A stretch of DNA of 12,247 nt from Deltaproteobacteria bacterium (lineage in GTDB: Bacteria; Desulfobacterota; DSM-4660; Desulfatiglandales; Desulfatiglandaceae), in assembly GCA_013349725.1 (NCBI GenBank), contig DUZB01000076.1, forward strand, positions 1-12,247, read 5' to 3'. This document shows positions 1-6,494 of this stretch, piece after piece; the first letter of the stretch is position 1; the number at the start of each line of letters is the position of its first letter. Made by a program: the position numbers and the translations under genes. The notes below the pieces were generated by a model. That model worked only from the letters and a program-made list of their open reading frames with translations, was not told where the DNA came from and did no database searches.

Positions 1-755
1 CACTGGATAAAAGCGACGTTCTTGACCTCTTTGCCATCGGATGGACGGACTATTTTTCCTCCGGTGGGTCCGAGGGGAGAAGCAAGCCGCTCCATCATGA
101 CGTTCGTGATGACATTTTTATATTCGCCGAACCCATAGTAATCGATCTTGGCTGCATCATAGGGAGTCCAGCCGGCGGCCCATACAATGGCGCCCACTTT
201 CAGATCAAAGGAAGATTCTTTCATTTCCAGATCGATGGCGCCATATTCACAGGCCTCCAGGCATTTTTTGCCTTCTTCGGTTCCCACAATGGCGGGATCC
301 AGCACATATCTCATGGGAAACGCGAACTCGTGAGGGAGATAAGCCCCTTTAATCTTGTCCAGGCCGTAGTTAAACGGATTGTCCACTTCCGTCTCGCAGA
401 CCTCAGCGCATTTCCCGCAGCAGGTGCATTTTTCATTCACGTATCTTGGAGACAGTTTTATGGTTACATCATAGTCTCCTTCCTTTCCGGAGATACCCGC
501 AACCTCTGCCATGGTGAAAAACCGGACTTTCGGGTTCTGTCTCATTCTCCTGAAATTAATTTCAAGACCGCAGTTTGGCGGACAAAGCTTCGGGAAATAC
601 TGATAAAGCTGCGTAACCCTTCCTCCCAAATAGGGGCTCTTTTCCACCAGCACCACTTCGTAACCGGCTTCAGCCGCTTCCAGGGCGGCAGTAATTCCGC
701 TCATGCCTCCGCCAACCACTAATATACTCTGGTTTGTCGTTTGTACCTCTGCCAT
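1..755 (-). CDS. qmoA: Quinone-interacting membrane-bound oxidoreductase subunit QmoA, 5' part (cut by window edge)
   Basis: QmoA is the HdrA-like flavoprotein subunit of the Qmo complex, which passes electrons from menaquinol to APS reductase at the cytoplasmic face of the membrane. I translated the first 251 codons by hand. Near the N terminus is an FAD-binding Rossmann segment (VVGGGMSG, residues 13-20, followed by an acidic strand end at VEK). HdrA-type cysteines follow: CPPNC at 58-62 and C-x-CC-x2-C-x3-C at 110-120. A further C-x3-C lies in the segment KKCLEACEYGAI. The full family protein is about 400 residues, so roughly 60% is present and the 3' end lies beyond the window. The ATG at 755 is preceded by GGAGG five bases upstream, which fixes the start. 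The gene lies downstream of aprBA on the same strand, the usual aprBA-qmoABC order. The identity is secure from motifs plus context; the number of Fe-S clusters is not judged here. Confidence 0.93.
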   Translation of the reverse strand, partial: MAEVQTTNQSILVVGGGMSGITAALEAAEAGYEVVLVEKSPYLGGRVTQLYQYFPKLCPPNCGLEINFRRMRQNPKVRFFTMAEVAGISGKEGDYDVTIKLSPRYVNEKCTCCGKCAEVCETEVDNPFNYGLDKIKGAYLPHEFAFPMRYVLDPAIVGTEEGKKCLEACEYGAIDLEMKESSFDLKVGAIVWAAGWTPYDAAKIDYYGFGEYKNVITNVMMERLASPLGPTGGKIVRPSDGKEVKNVAFIQ

Positions 756-1011
756 TGTATCCTCCAGGGTTGAAAGTTTTCTTGAATTCTATGGGAAACG
801 TACCATGTATAACGGCAAATCCTCAAAAGGCCGGGGGTGAAGTGAGGTTACGGCAATTTCTCCCGGACTCTCCAAGAACCTCCCTTCATTAATATAAAAA
901 GCGTATTTCTTCAATAACCATTTTTCCAAAAATCCCGTGGACCAAAAAAATGTTCATTGAGCAAATACGCTCTGAAAATGCAGAATGCCGGGTTGCCCGG
1001 ACATCCCGCCA
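756..1011. other. aprA-qmoA spacer
   Basis: This non-coding stretch separates aprA and its terminator from qmoA. On the minus strand it has an AT-rich segment around 885-905 that could hold a -10 box, but I could not pair it with a well-spaced -35 box. A small GAGC/GCTC hairpin (958-971) and a CCGGG/CCCGG hairpin (988-1000) are present but weak. An SD-like GGGAGG near 886-891 on the minus strand is not followed by a sensible start codon. I see no gene in it. A separate qmoA promoter may lie here but cannot be placed. Confidence 0.5.
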
Positions 1012-1055
1012 GATTAATAAAATGCTCCAGGAACCAAGAAAGGCGCCTGGAGCAT
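1012..1055 (-). terminator. Terminator hairpin after aprA
   Basis: A perfect 10-bp inverted repeat (ATGCTCCAGG at 1022-1031, CCTGGAGCAT at 1046-1055) with a 14-base loop lies 19 bases past the aprA stop codon. On the minus strand the stem is followed by TTTATTAAT, a short and interrupted U tract. It is probably a leaky intrinsic terminator or an mRNA 3'-end stabiliser that sets aprBA levels above qmo. Confidence 0.75.
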
Positions 1056-1074
1056 ATTCAGTTAACGTTGAAAA

Positions 1075-2958
1075 TTATGCGCCGGGAAGGGTCCAGACAT
1101 CTTTCTTGGACATTTCCCACTTGCCGGTTGCAGCATCACGCCTGCAGTTGGCGAAGCAGTGCCAGTTTTTATCGTCCATTTTGGGCGTATCAGACCTGAA
1201 GTAATATCCCGGCCACCTGGTCTCATCACGGAACAGCATGGTTCGTACATGGGCTTCAGCCTGCGCCATGCGGTGCATATTCTCCCAGCATCTTTCCAGG
1301 GAGTAGATATCCTCGGCAGCCAGTTTCTCGGCATCTTCCTGCAGATAGACGAACAGCTCCATGGCTCTCTCAAGATTCGGCTTGCTGGTCTTGAAGCCTG
1401 CGGTCACACCGCCTGCGTATTCATCCATGATCTTCTGCATACGATCCATGAAGGAGCGCCACAGGATGTAGTTGGGGTTTACGGAAGGTTCAGTGGTGAA
1501 ATTGCAGAATTCCTGGTAGCGATCCAAAGGAGCCAGGATCTTTGCTTTCAGGTCCGCAACCACGGCCGCATCCACTTTGGGTGCAACACCCTTTTCCACG
1601 ATGTACTTGATGGCGGCCTTACCGGTAAACCGGCCTTCCGCGTGGGAACCGGAGGAGAACTTATGGCTGGAGGCGCCGGAGGCGTCACCGGCCGCAAACA
1701 GACCGTCCACCGTCGTCATGTTGGCATAACCCCATTTGTAGGGGGTGTCCAGATCTTCGGGACCGCTCACCCATGCGCCGGAAGCACCGGAATGGGAACC
1801 GATGAAGTACGGCTCACATGCGGCGATTTCGGAATGCTTCTCTTCGGGTTTTACATTCAGAGCTGCCCACAGATGCGCCTGGGAAATGGTCATATCCAGG
1901 AAATCTTCCCATGCTTCGGACTCCAGTTCCTTCATTTTCTTTTTGTAGCCCTTTGGGTCTTCCTTGTAAGCGTCAGCGATCTTGTTGATGGCCTCAGCGG
2001 TCTCCATATATAGGGGACCTAAGCCCTGATCCACGTCCAGCATGCCGAGGTAGTTCCTGAGGTTGGCCGGAATCGGTTTGACAAGACCATAAGGCGCCCA
2101 GTTATTGAGCTCTTCTTTTCTTACCGACATGTACTCGCCGCCCACAGCGCTGATTGCCCTTGATTTAAACAGGAGGAACCATGCGCCGACCGGGCCGTAC
2201 GCATCCTTAAACCGTACAGGAATAAAACGCACTTCCTGGCAGGTCATCTCTGCGCCGGCCTTGATGGTAAAGTATGCACTGGAACCGGTGTTAAACGGCG
2301 GATACCAGGAACGCCCAAAGCCCTCACCAACGGATCGGGGACGGAACACGTGCACGGCGCCGCCCATGGTGGCCACGGTCGCTTTTGCCTTGAATACGTA
2401 GAATTTTTCTTCCCGGGTGCTGAAACCCACTGCGCCTACGCATTTGTTTCCATCCAGAAGAGGTTCAACGATGAAAATCCTCTCAAAAATTTCGCCGCCT
2501 GCTTCAGCAATGGCATTCTTTGCTGCTTCAGCAACGATGATCTTGTAGGATTCACCATTGATCATGAGCTGCCAACGACCTTCGTGCACATACTTGCCGT
2601 TTTCATCGAGCCAGATCTTGAGGCCCCATTTTTCAAAGAGATGCACGGAAGAATCCACGTGACGAGCGATGTTATAGACCAGGTCTTCCCTGGAAATACC
2701 CATCAAATCATTACGCACGTAACGAACGTAGTCTTCGAGGGTGTTGTCGCCGTCTTTCACGCCCACATACTGGTTGATGGCTGAAAGGCCCATGGCTACG
2801 GCGCCGCTTCTATCAAGAGCCGCCTTGTCCACCACAGTAACCTTCAATCCATTCTTTTTGGCCCAATAAGCTGCCTCAACGGCAACTCCACACGCTGAAA
2901 ATCCCCCGCCAAGAATAAGGAGGTCAGTGCTGACTTCTACTGTTTCAAAATTTGCCAT
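1075..2958 (-). CDS. aprA: Adenylylsulfate (APS) reductase alpha subunit AprA
   Basis: AprA is the FAD subunit of dissimilatory APS reductase. It reduces APS to sulfite and AMP in the cytoplasm using electrons delivered through AprB. The 627-residue protein opens with an FAD dinucleotide fold (LLILGGGFSACG, residues 13-24, acidic end at VVDK 42-45). The segment EVRFIPVRF (242-250) and the segment GSHSGASGAW (387-396) contain an Arg (244) and a His (389) that I take to match the substrate-site Arg and His known from the Archaeoglobus enzyme; this is by position, not by alignment. GDASGASSHKF (424-434) is the second FAD-contact region of the fumarate-reductase-like fold. The length is normal to slightly short for the family. 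The start at 2958 follows AAAGGAGG with a 9-base spacer, and aprB ends 18 bases upstream, so the two form one operon. The assignment is very secure. Confidence 0.98.
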   Translation of the reverse strand: MANFETVEVSTDLLILGGGFSACGVAVEAAYWAKKNGLKVTVVDKAALDRSGAVAMGLSAINQYVGVKDGDNTLEDYVRYVRNDLMGISREDLVYNIARHVDSSVHLFEKWGLKIWLDENGKYVHEGRWQLMINGESYKIIVAEAAKNAIAEAGGEIFERIFIVEPLLDGNKCVGAVGFSTREEKFYVFKAKATVATMGGAVHVFRPRSVGEGFGRSWYPPFNTGSSAYFTIKAGAEMTCQEVRFIPVRFKDAYGPVGAWFLLFKSRAISAVGGEYMSVRKEELNNWAPYGLVKPIPANLRNYLGMLDVDQGLGPLYMETAEAINKIADAYKEDPKGYKKKMKELESEAWEDFLDMTISQAHLWAALNVKPEEKHSEIAACEPYFIGSHSGASGAWVSGPEDLDTPYKWGYANMTTVDGLFAAGDASGASSHKFSSGSHAEGRFTGKAAIKYIVEKGVAPKVDAAVVADLKAKILAPLDRYQEFCNFTTEPSVNPNYILWRSFMDRMQKIMDEYAGGVTAGFKTSKPNLERAMELFVYLQEDAEKLAAEDIYSLERCWENMHRMAQAEAHVRTMLFRDETRWPGYYFRSDTPKMDDKNWHCFANCRRDAATGKWEMSKKDVWTLPGA

Positions 2959-2976
2959 ATCTTAATTCCTCCTTTC

Positions 2977-3411
2977 TTATAATGTGGGAACTGCATCAAG
3001 ACCGAGGGATGCAGGTTCGGTTGCAAGGGCCTGGCTGTTCAGATCATCGTGCGTGGCAAACCCACCCAACGGATCCGCCGTACCCTCTTCGATTGTCCTG
3101 ATGGGGAACTTGAATCGCTTAAGACTTCCATCACGGAATTTGACGGTCCACATAATATCCTGGGAACCGCGGAGCGGAGTACAGCTTGCACCCAGGGGAA
3201 TAAAATCCGCATAACCACGGACGTCCATGGCCTGCTGCGGACAGATCTTCACACAGCACTGGCATTCCCAGCACATGGAAGGATCACGGTTAAAGGCTTT
3301 CATTTTTTCTTTATCAAGCACCATCAGGTCATTCGGGCAAATATACATACAAGCGGTCTTGTCCTGCCCTTTGCAACCATCGCATTTTTCTGCAATTACA
3401 AAACTTGGCAT
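2977..3411 (-). CDS. aprB: Adenylylsulfate (APS) reductase beta subunit AprB
   Basis: AprB is the iron-sulfur subunit that carries electrons from the Qmo complex to the FAD of AprA. The 144-residue protein has two ferredoxin-type [4Fe-4S] motifs. One set of cysteines is C10, C13, C21 and C25; the other is C47, C50, C53 and C57, with an extra C52. Trp48 sits in CWEC between the clusters, the position of the tryptophan known to lie on the electron path in the Archaeoglobus enzyme. The C-terminal half is the AprB-specific tail that wraps around AprA. The ATG at 3411 follows TAGGAGGT with GGAGG seven bases upstream, an excellent ribosome-binding site. The gene is the first of aprB-aprA. Function and start are both secure. 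Confidence 0.98.
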   Translation of the reverse strand: MPSFVIAEKCDGCKGQDKTACMYICPNDLMVLDKEKMKAFNRDPSMCWECQCCVKICPQQAMDVRGYADFIPLGASCTPLRGSQDIMWTVKFRDGSLKRFKFPIRTIEEGTADPLGGFATHDDLNSQALATEPASLGLDAVPTL

Positions 3412-3422
3412 TATTATACCTC

Positions 3423-3530
3423 CTACGAGATTAACGATTTATCAAACGCGTACAATTCCAGTAAACACATGAAAATTGTTCCCGACACACCTCCTTTCTC
3501 TGTGATAAAACTCAGGGTTACAATCAAAAG
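3423..3530 (-). promoter_or_regulatory. aprB leader with an upstream full Shine-Dalgarno sequence
   Basis: The leader before aprB holds AAAGGAGGTG on the minus strand (3497 to 3488), a near-complete complement to the 16S rRNA tail, about 80 bases before the aprB start. An ATG at 3470 opens a 15-codon frame that ends in the TAG at 3423-3425, and that TAG is part of the aprB Shine-Dalgarno sequence. The spacer from the upstream SD to this ATG is about 19 bases, which is too long for normal use. A GTG at 3488 in the same frame is too close to the SD. A possible promoter with a TTTACT / 16 bases / GATAAA arrangement (minus, about 3465 to 3438) is weak. A leader peptide or ribosome standby site is possible but unproven. 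Confidence 0.3.
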
Positions 3531-3577
3531 CAAAAAAAAAGCCAACTGCTCCATGGAAGGAAAAGTGGCTCTTTTTT
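3531..3577. terminator. Bidirectional terminator hairpin
   Basis: The stem pairs AGCCAACT (3540-3547) with AGTGGCT (3564-3570) with one bulged base. It is flanked by nine As at 3532-3540 and by six Ts at 3572-3577. On the minus strand it reads as a hairpin followed by U9, directly after the stop codon of the 58-residue gene. On the plus strand it ends in a U6 tract. It insulates aprBA from upstream transcription and could stop antisense transcription the other way. Confidence 0.75.
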
Positions 3578-3752
3578 ATGCCTGTTCATTCGGCAGACAA
3601 CGCTGCTTACAAATAAAAAATGCAGCCTTGTCATCGGGCGCCGGGTAATCATCACAAAGAATTTCAGCGGCCTTAAACACAACCCTTGCGGATCCGCCGG
3701 TCAACGAAAATCCATTCTTTTCTTTACCATGAAGCGCCATCATATTTGACAT
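3576..3752 (-). CDS. Unrecognised 58-residue protein
   Basis: I do not recognise this protein. The frame reads MSNMMALHGKEKNGFSLTGG in its first 20 residues. The rest includes three cysteines, C33, C48 and C52, the last two in a C-x3-C arrangement, and an acidic stretch DDYPAPDD at 34-41. There is no membrane segment or signal peptide. The case for a real gene is its setting: a sigma70-like promoter about 110 bases upstream, a GGGAAG ribosome-binding site just before the ATG at 3752, and a hairpin with a U9 tract right after the TAA. ATGs at codons 4 and 5 are alternative starts. It sits alone between the pfk terminator and aprB, on the same strand as aprBA. A role connected with sulfate reduction is only a guess from position. 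It could also be a regulatory RNA with a chance frame. Confidence 0.6.
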   Translation of the reverse strand: MSNMMALHGKEKNGFSLTGGSARVVFKAAEILCDDYPAPDDKAAFFICKQRCLPNEQA

Positions 3753-3798
3753 TTATCTTCCCAGTTCTTCAACAGAATTCTTGAAAAGCTGAACCTTA

Positions 3799-3831
3799 TG
3801 TTCACTCTCGCTGCAGCGAGAAAGTGGAACA
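3799..3831. repeat. Palindrome in the leader of the 58-residue gene
   Basis: The core CTCGCTGCAGCGAG (3807-3820) is a perfect 14-bp palindrome. It extends outward to TGTTCAC on the left and GTGGAACA on the right, with small bulges (arms 3799-3813 and 3814-3831). It starts about 25-30 bases after the expected transcription start and ends about 45 bases before the ATG. It may be a dimeric regulator site or a 5' mRNA hairpin. Confidence 0.7.
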
Positions 3832-3839
3832 AGTTATTT

Positions 3840-3861
3840 TGTGCATTTTGTAACAAGCACA
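3840..3861. promoter_or_regulatory. Candidate operator palindrome at the transcription start
   Basis: The interrupted inverted repeat TGTGC-att-TTGT-a-ACAA-GCACA abuts the -10 box (3862-3867) of the small gene and covers its expected start point. The placement suits a repressor. The TTGT/ACAA core faintly recalls Rex-type sites, but the match is not good enough to name the regulator. Confidence 0.4.
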
Positions 3862-3889
3862 TTTATATCTAAATTATTGGCGGTGTCAA
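3862..3889 (-). promoter_or_regulatory. Sigma70-like promoter for the 58-residue gene
   Basis: On the minus strand a perfect -35 box TTGACA (3889 to 3884) is followed after 16 bases by TATAAA (3867 to 3862). Transcription would start near 3855, giving a leader of about 100 bases before the ATG at 3752. It lies just beyond the pfk terminator, so the small gene has its own transcription unit. Confidence 0.7.
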
Positions 3890-3921
3890 GAAAAAATGAA
3901 CAATTAATTTCCTGGACCTTT

Positions 3922-3951
3922 CAAAAAAAAATTCAGGGATGCCGACCTGAA
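3922..3951 (-). terminator. Intrinsic terminator after pfk
   Basis: On the minus strand TTCAGG (3951-3946) and CCTGAA (3937-3932) form a 6-bp stem with an 8-base loop, followed at once by nine Ts (3931-3923). It starts 11 bases past the pfk stop codon and closes the pps-fabH-pfk group. Confidence 0.85.
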
Positions 3952-3961
3952 GATTCACCCT

Positions 3962-5251
3962 TCAAATCATCGACTTTGGCTGGCCCGTGGATTCAAGGAC
4001 ACTGTTCCACAGTCTTCCATTGGGATCAATATGCTTCCTTTCTGAAACGGACAGGGGGATGGGAACATGGGTATATTGGCCATTCCAGTACCCCACCACC
4101 ATATTCGTGCGACCCGAGATCCCCGCGTGCACGGCATTGTGCCCTAAAAGGAGACAAAACACGGAATCATGGGAACTTGCTGGCCTGCTTCTGATGATGT
4201 AGCTGGGATTAATATATTTGAGGCTGATTTTCAGATCACTGTTCTTGAAATATTCCGGTATTCGCTCCCTCAGGAACACTCCGATATCGCTGAAACGCAC
4301 ATTGCCGGATTCGTCCCGCTCGTTGGTCTCTTCAAGAAGATCCTGACCCGCCCCCTCGGCGACAACGATCACAGCGTGGCTTCTTTGAACCAGCCTTTCT
4401 TTGAGGGCCGTGAGAAAGGCCTCCATGGTGAATTTCACTTCCGGGACAAGACAGAAATTGACTTCACTGTTTGCAAGGGTTGCATTGGCGGCTATGAAAC
4501 CGGAATGTCTTCCCATCAATTTGACCAGACCAATTCCATTTCTCGCCCCTTCCGCCTCCACATGGGCTGAATAGAGGGCGCTTCTTGTCTCGGCAACCGC
4601 CGTCTCAAAACCAAAGGATCTCTCCACATAAGAAATATCATTGTCAATGGTTTTGGGAATCCCCACCACGCTGATTTTGAGATTCCGTTTTCCTATCTCC
4701 TCGCAAATGGCCTGCGCCCCCCGTAGCGTACCGTCGCCGCCGATAGTAAAAAGGATACCCACATTCATCCTCTCCAGGGTGTCCACCATTTCCGGCACAT
4801 CCTGCGGCCCGCGGGAAGCACCTAAAATCGTACCCCCTTTCTGGTGGATATCATTGACGATGGTTGGCGTCAATTCCAGAGGGGCATGCCTGTGTCTTGG
4901 AGAAAGACCTTCAAATCCGTACCTGAAACCAAACACCATTTCAACGTCGTAATGATAAAAAAGGCTCAACACGATGGCGCGGATCACATCGTTGAGCCCC
5001 GGACAGATTCCCCCGCATGTGACGATTCCGCACTTGAGTTTTGAGGGGTCGAAATAGATATTCCTGCGGGGGCCGGCCATCTCAAAACTCGGGAGAGTCT
5101 TTTTCTGACTATAATAGGCGCTTGCCTCCCGCACGGTGGAATGAAAAAGAACCCGTTCCTGATCATCCACAAACTCGGTCAATCCCATGGGCGAAGATAT
5201 TTTGCATGTCCCCAGCCTGCTTATCTCAAGGTCTAAATTCTCTTCTTTCAT
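3962..5251 (-). CDS. pfk: 6-phosphofructokinase (ATP- or pyrophosphate-dependent, plant/spirochaete-like type)
   Basis: The enzyme phosphorylates fructose 6-phosphate to fructose 1,6-bisphosphate in the cytoplasm. From the ATG at 5251 the protein is 429 residues, longer than the E. coli type (about 320) and typical of the plant, Entamoeba and spirochaete-like branch. Visible motifs are GGICPGLN (80-87), GGDGT (171-175), PKTIDND with the catalytic Asp (199-205), MGRHSG (246-251) and EGAG (299-302). The donor is unclear. Gly in GGDGT favours ATP, as pyrophosphate enzymes usually have Asp there, while Lys in PKTIDND is shared by pyrophosphate enzymes and by this ATP-using branch. An in-frame ATG at 5359 would add 36 residues, but they are encoded by the foldback repeat and look unlike a PFK. 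The ATG at 5251 has a GTGAG about nine bases upstream, a modest SD. The gene follows fabH on the same strand after 249 bases. Confidence 0.9.
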   Translation of the reverse strand: MKEENLDLEISRLGTCKISSPMGLTEFVDDQERVLFHSTVREASAYYSQKKTLPSFEMAGPRRNIYFDPSKLKCGIVTCGGICPGLNDVIRAIVLSLFYHYDVEMVFGFRYGFEGLSPRHRHAPLELTPTIVNDIHQKGGTILGASRGPQDVPEMVDTLERMNVGILFTIGGDGTLRGAQAICEEIGKRNLKISVVGIPKTIDNDISYVERSFGFETAVAETRSALYSAHVEAEGARNGIGLVKLMGRHSGFIAANATLANSEVNFCLVPEVKFTMEAFLTALKERLVQRSHAVIVVAEGAGQDLLEETNERDESGNVRFSDIGVFLRERIPEYFKNSDLKISLKYINPSYIIRSRPASSHDSVFCLLLGHNAVHAGISGRTNMVVGYWNGQYTHVPIPLSVSERKHIDPNGRLWNSVLESTGQPKSMI

Positions 5252-5270
5252 GATAGTGATCTCACTGAAT

Positions 5271-5492
5271 GGTTGCGGGTTACAAGTCAATGTCATTAAT
5301 TTAACAGCAATACGCGAATAACGAACATTCGATTGACGAACATTCGAACAAAACAGCAAAAAAAACAGGCTAGCATTTCCTTGCCTTCAGAGAACCTTTG
5401 GTTCGATTGTTCAATTGTTCGATTGTTCGTCACTCGATTGTTATCTTTTAAGATGTTTTTAAGTTAATGACATTAGGTTACGGGTTACAGGT
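5271..5492. mobile_element. Foldback (MITE-like) repeat between fabH and pfk
   Basis: The stretch is built as nested repeats. The outer copies of GGTTRCGGGTTACARGT (5271-5287 and 5476-5492) are direct repeats, 15 of 17 identical. Inside them lie inverted repeats AATGTCATTAAYTTAA (5289-5304 and 5459-5474), 15 of 16 paired. Inside those lies a second inverted repeat (5331-5350 and 5416-5435), 18 of 20 paired, made of short GAACAWTCGA-type motifs that also repeat in tandem nearby. The centre holds an A8 run (5358-5365) preceded by a weak hairpin. There is no transposase. It looks like a small non-autonomous element, with the outer direct repeats either target-site copies or part of the repeat itself. 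It may act as the fabH 3' end. Confidence 0.6.
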
Positions 5493-5500
5493 TGGAAAGT

Positions 5501-6490
5501 CTACCACCTTATAAGCGCACTGCCCCAGGTTAAGCCCCCTCCGAAAACCGGAAGGCAGACAAGATGCCCCTCCCGGACGGCCCCGGTTCTGATGGCTTCA
5601 TCAAGGGCAATGGCACAGGACGCTGATGAGATGTTGCCATATTTATTCAGGGTTACATAGAATCTTTCCATGGGGACTCCCATGATTTTAGCCATGGCCT
5701 GAAACATGCGGAGGTTCGCCTGGTGAGGGATAAACCAGTCGATCTCCTCTATGGCCACACCATTGCTTTGAGCCGCTTCCTCAATAGAGTCCACAAAATG
5801 TCTTACGGCCACCCTGAAACTGGCGTTGGCGCCAATCAACTGCAGGGAATGAAGCCCTTTGTCTACGCTCTCATGGGAGATGGGAGTTGTCTTGGAACCG
5901 CCCCCGGGCATGAGAAGGTCCTGGCCGTTTGATCCGTCCGTGTGGATATGGGTGGATAGAATTTCATGGCCCCCTTTCCCCAGGGACAACACTGCGGCGC
6001 CGGCGCCATCACCCCACAGGATACAGGAACTTCGATCTTTCCAATTCAGCGTTCGCGTCATGATTTCCGATGCCACAACAAGAACGCATTTTGCGGCGCC
6101 CGTTTTCAAATACTGCTCCGCAACGTTGAGCGCAAAGATATACCCTGAACAGGCCGCGGTCACATCGAACGTTACAGCCTGGGGCGCATTCAACTTCGCT
6201 TGAAGCCAGTTGGCGGCTGACGGGCAGCATGTGTCGGGCGTTATGGTCCCGAACAGGATGAGATCCACATCTTTGGCCGTGATGCCGGCCGCCTCAAAGG
6301 CAGACAGAGAGGCTTCATAAGCGAGATCTGAACTGGTTACGTCCGGTTCTGCAATCCTCCGCTCACTGACACCCGTTCTCTGTACGATCCATTCGTCCGT
6401 GGTTTCAAGCCCCATGGCCTGCAGGTCCGCATTGGACAACACCCTGGGCGGGACATAGGAACCTGTCCCCAATATCTCGATTCCTGCCAT
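5501..6490 (-). CDS. fabH: 3-oxoacyl-[acyl-carrier-protein] synthase III (FabH)
   Basis: FabH condenses an acyl-CoA, usually acetyl-CoA, with malonyl-ACP to begin fatty-acid synthesis. The 329-residue protein has the full thiolase-fold triad: Cys114 in DVTAACSGYIFAL, His256 in IPHQAN and Asn286 in KYGNISSAS. The GGG loop near the C terminus (VFGGGLTWGSA, 315-325) is also present, and the length is standard. The ATG at 6490 lies only 4 bases after the pps stop codon. The nearest SD-like GGAG is about 13 bases away inside pps, which suggests translational coupling. It is not in a fab gene cluster here, so it may be a second, specialised FabH with a different primer preference; the sequence cannot settle that. 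I see no missing key residue. Confidence 0.95.
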   Translation of the reverse strand: MAGIEILGTGSYVPPRVLSNADLQAMGLETTDEWIVQRTGVSERRIAEPDVTSSDLAYEASLSAFEAAGITAKDVDLILFGTITPDTCCPSAANWLQAKLNAPQAVTFDVTAACSGYIFALNVAEQYLKTGAAKCVLVVASEIMTRTLNWKDRSSCILWGDGAGAAVLSLGKGGHEILSTHIHTDGSNGQDLLMPGGGSKTTPISHESVDKGLHSLQLIGANASFRVAVRHFVDSIEEAAQSNGVAIEEIDWFIPHQANLRMFQAMAKIMGVPMERFYVTLNKYGNISSASCAIALDEAIRTGAVREGHLVCLPVFGGGLTWGSALIRW

Positions 6491-6494
6491 GGCG

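Noticed and set aside
756..900. Short frames after the GGGAGG in the aprA-qmoA spacer
   Set aside because: The only starts are a TTG three bases after the SD or an ATG before it. The resulting peptides are under 30 residues with no features.
1159..2013. 284-codon open frame on the plus strand opposite aprA
   Set aside because: It is fully antisense to a certain aprA gene, has no family-like motif, and arises from the codon bias of the opposite strand.
3501..3516. CRP/HcpR-type site upstream of aprB (TGTGA-N6-TCAGG)
   Set aside because: Only the left half matches well; the right half has three of five bases. It is too weak to list as a site without a genome-wide motif.
3049..3648. 199-codon plus-strand frame across aprB and its leader
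   Set aside because: It is antisense to aprB and to the small gene and crosses a terminator hairpin; no recognisable protein.
5252..5359. N-terminal extension of pfk from the ATG at 5359
   Set aside because: The 36 extra codons lie in the foldback repeat and resemble repeat translation, not a PFK N terminus; the ATG at 5251 is better.
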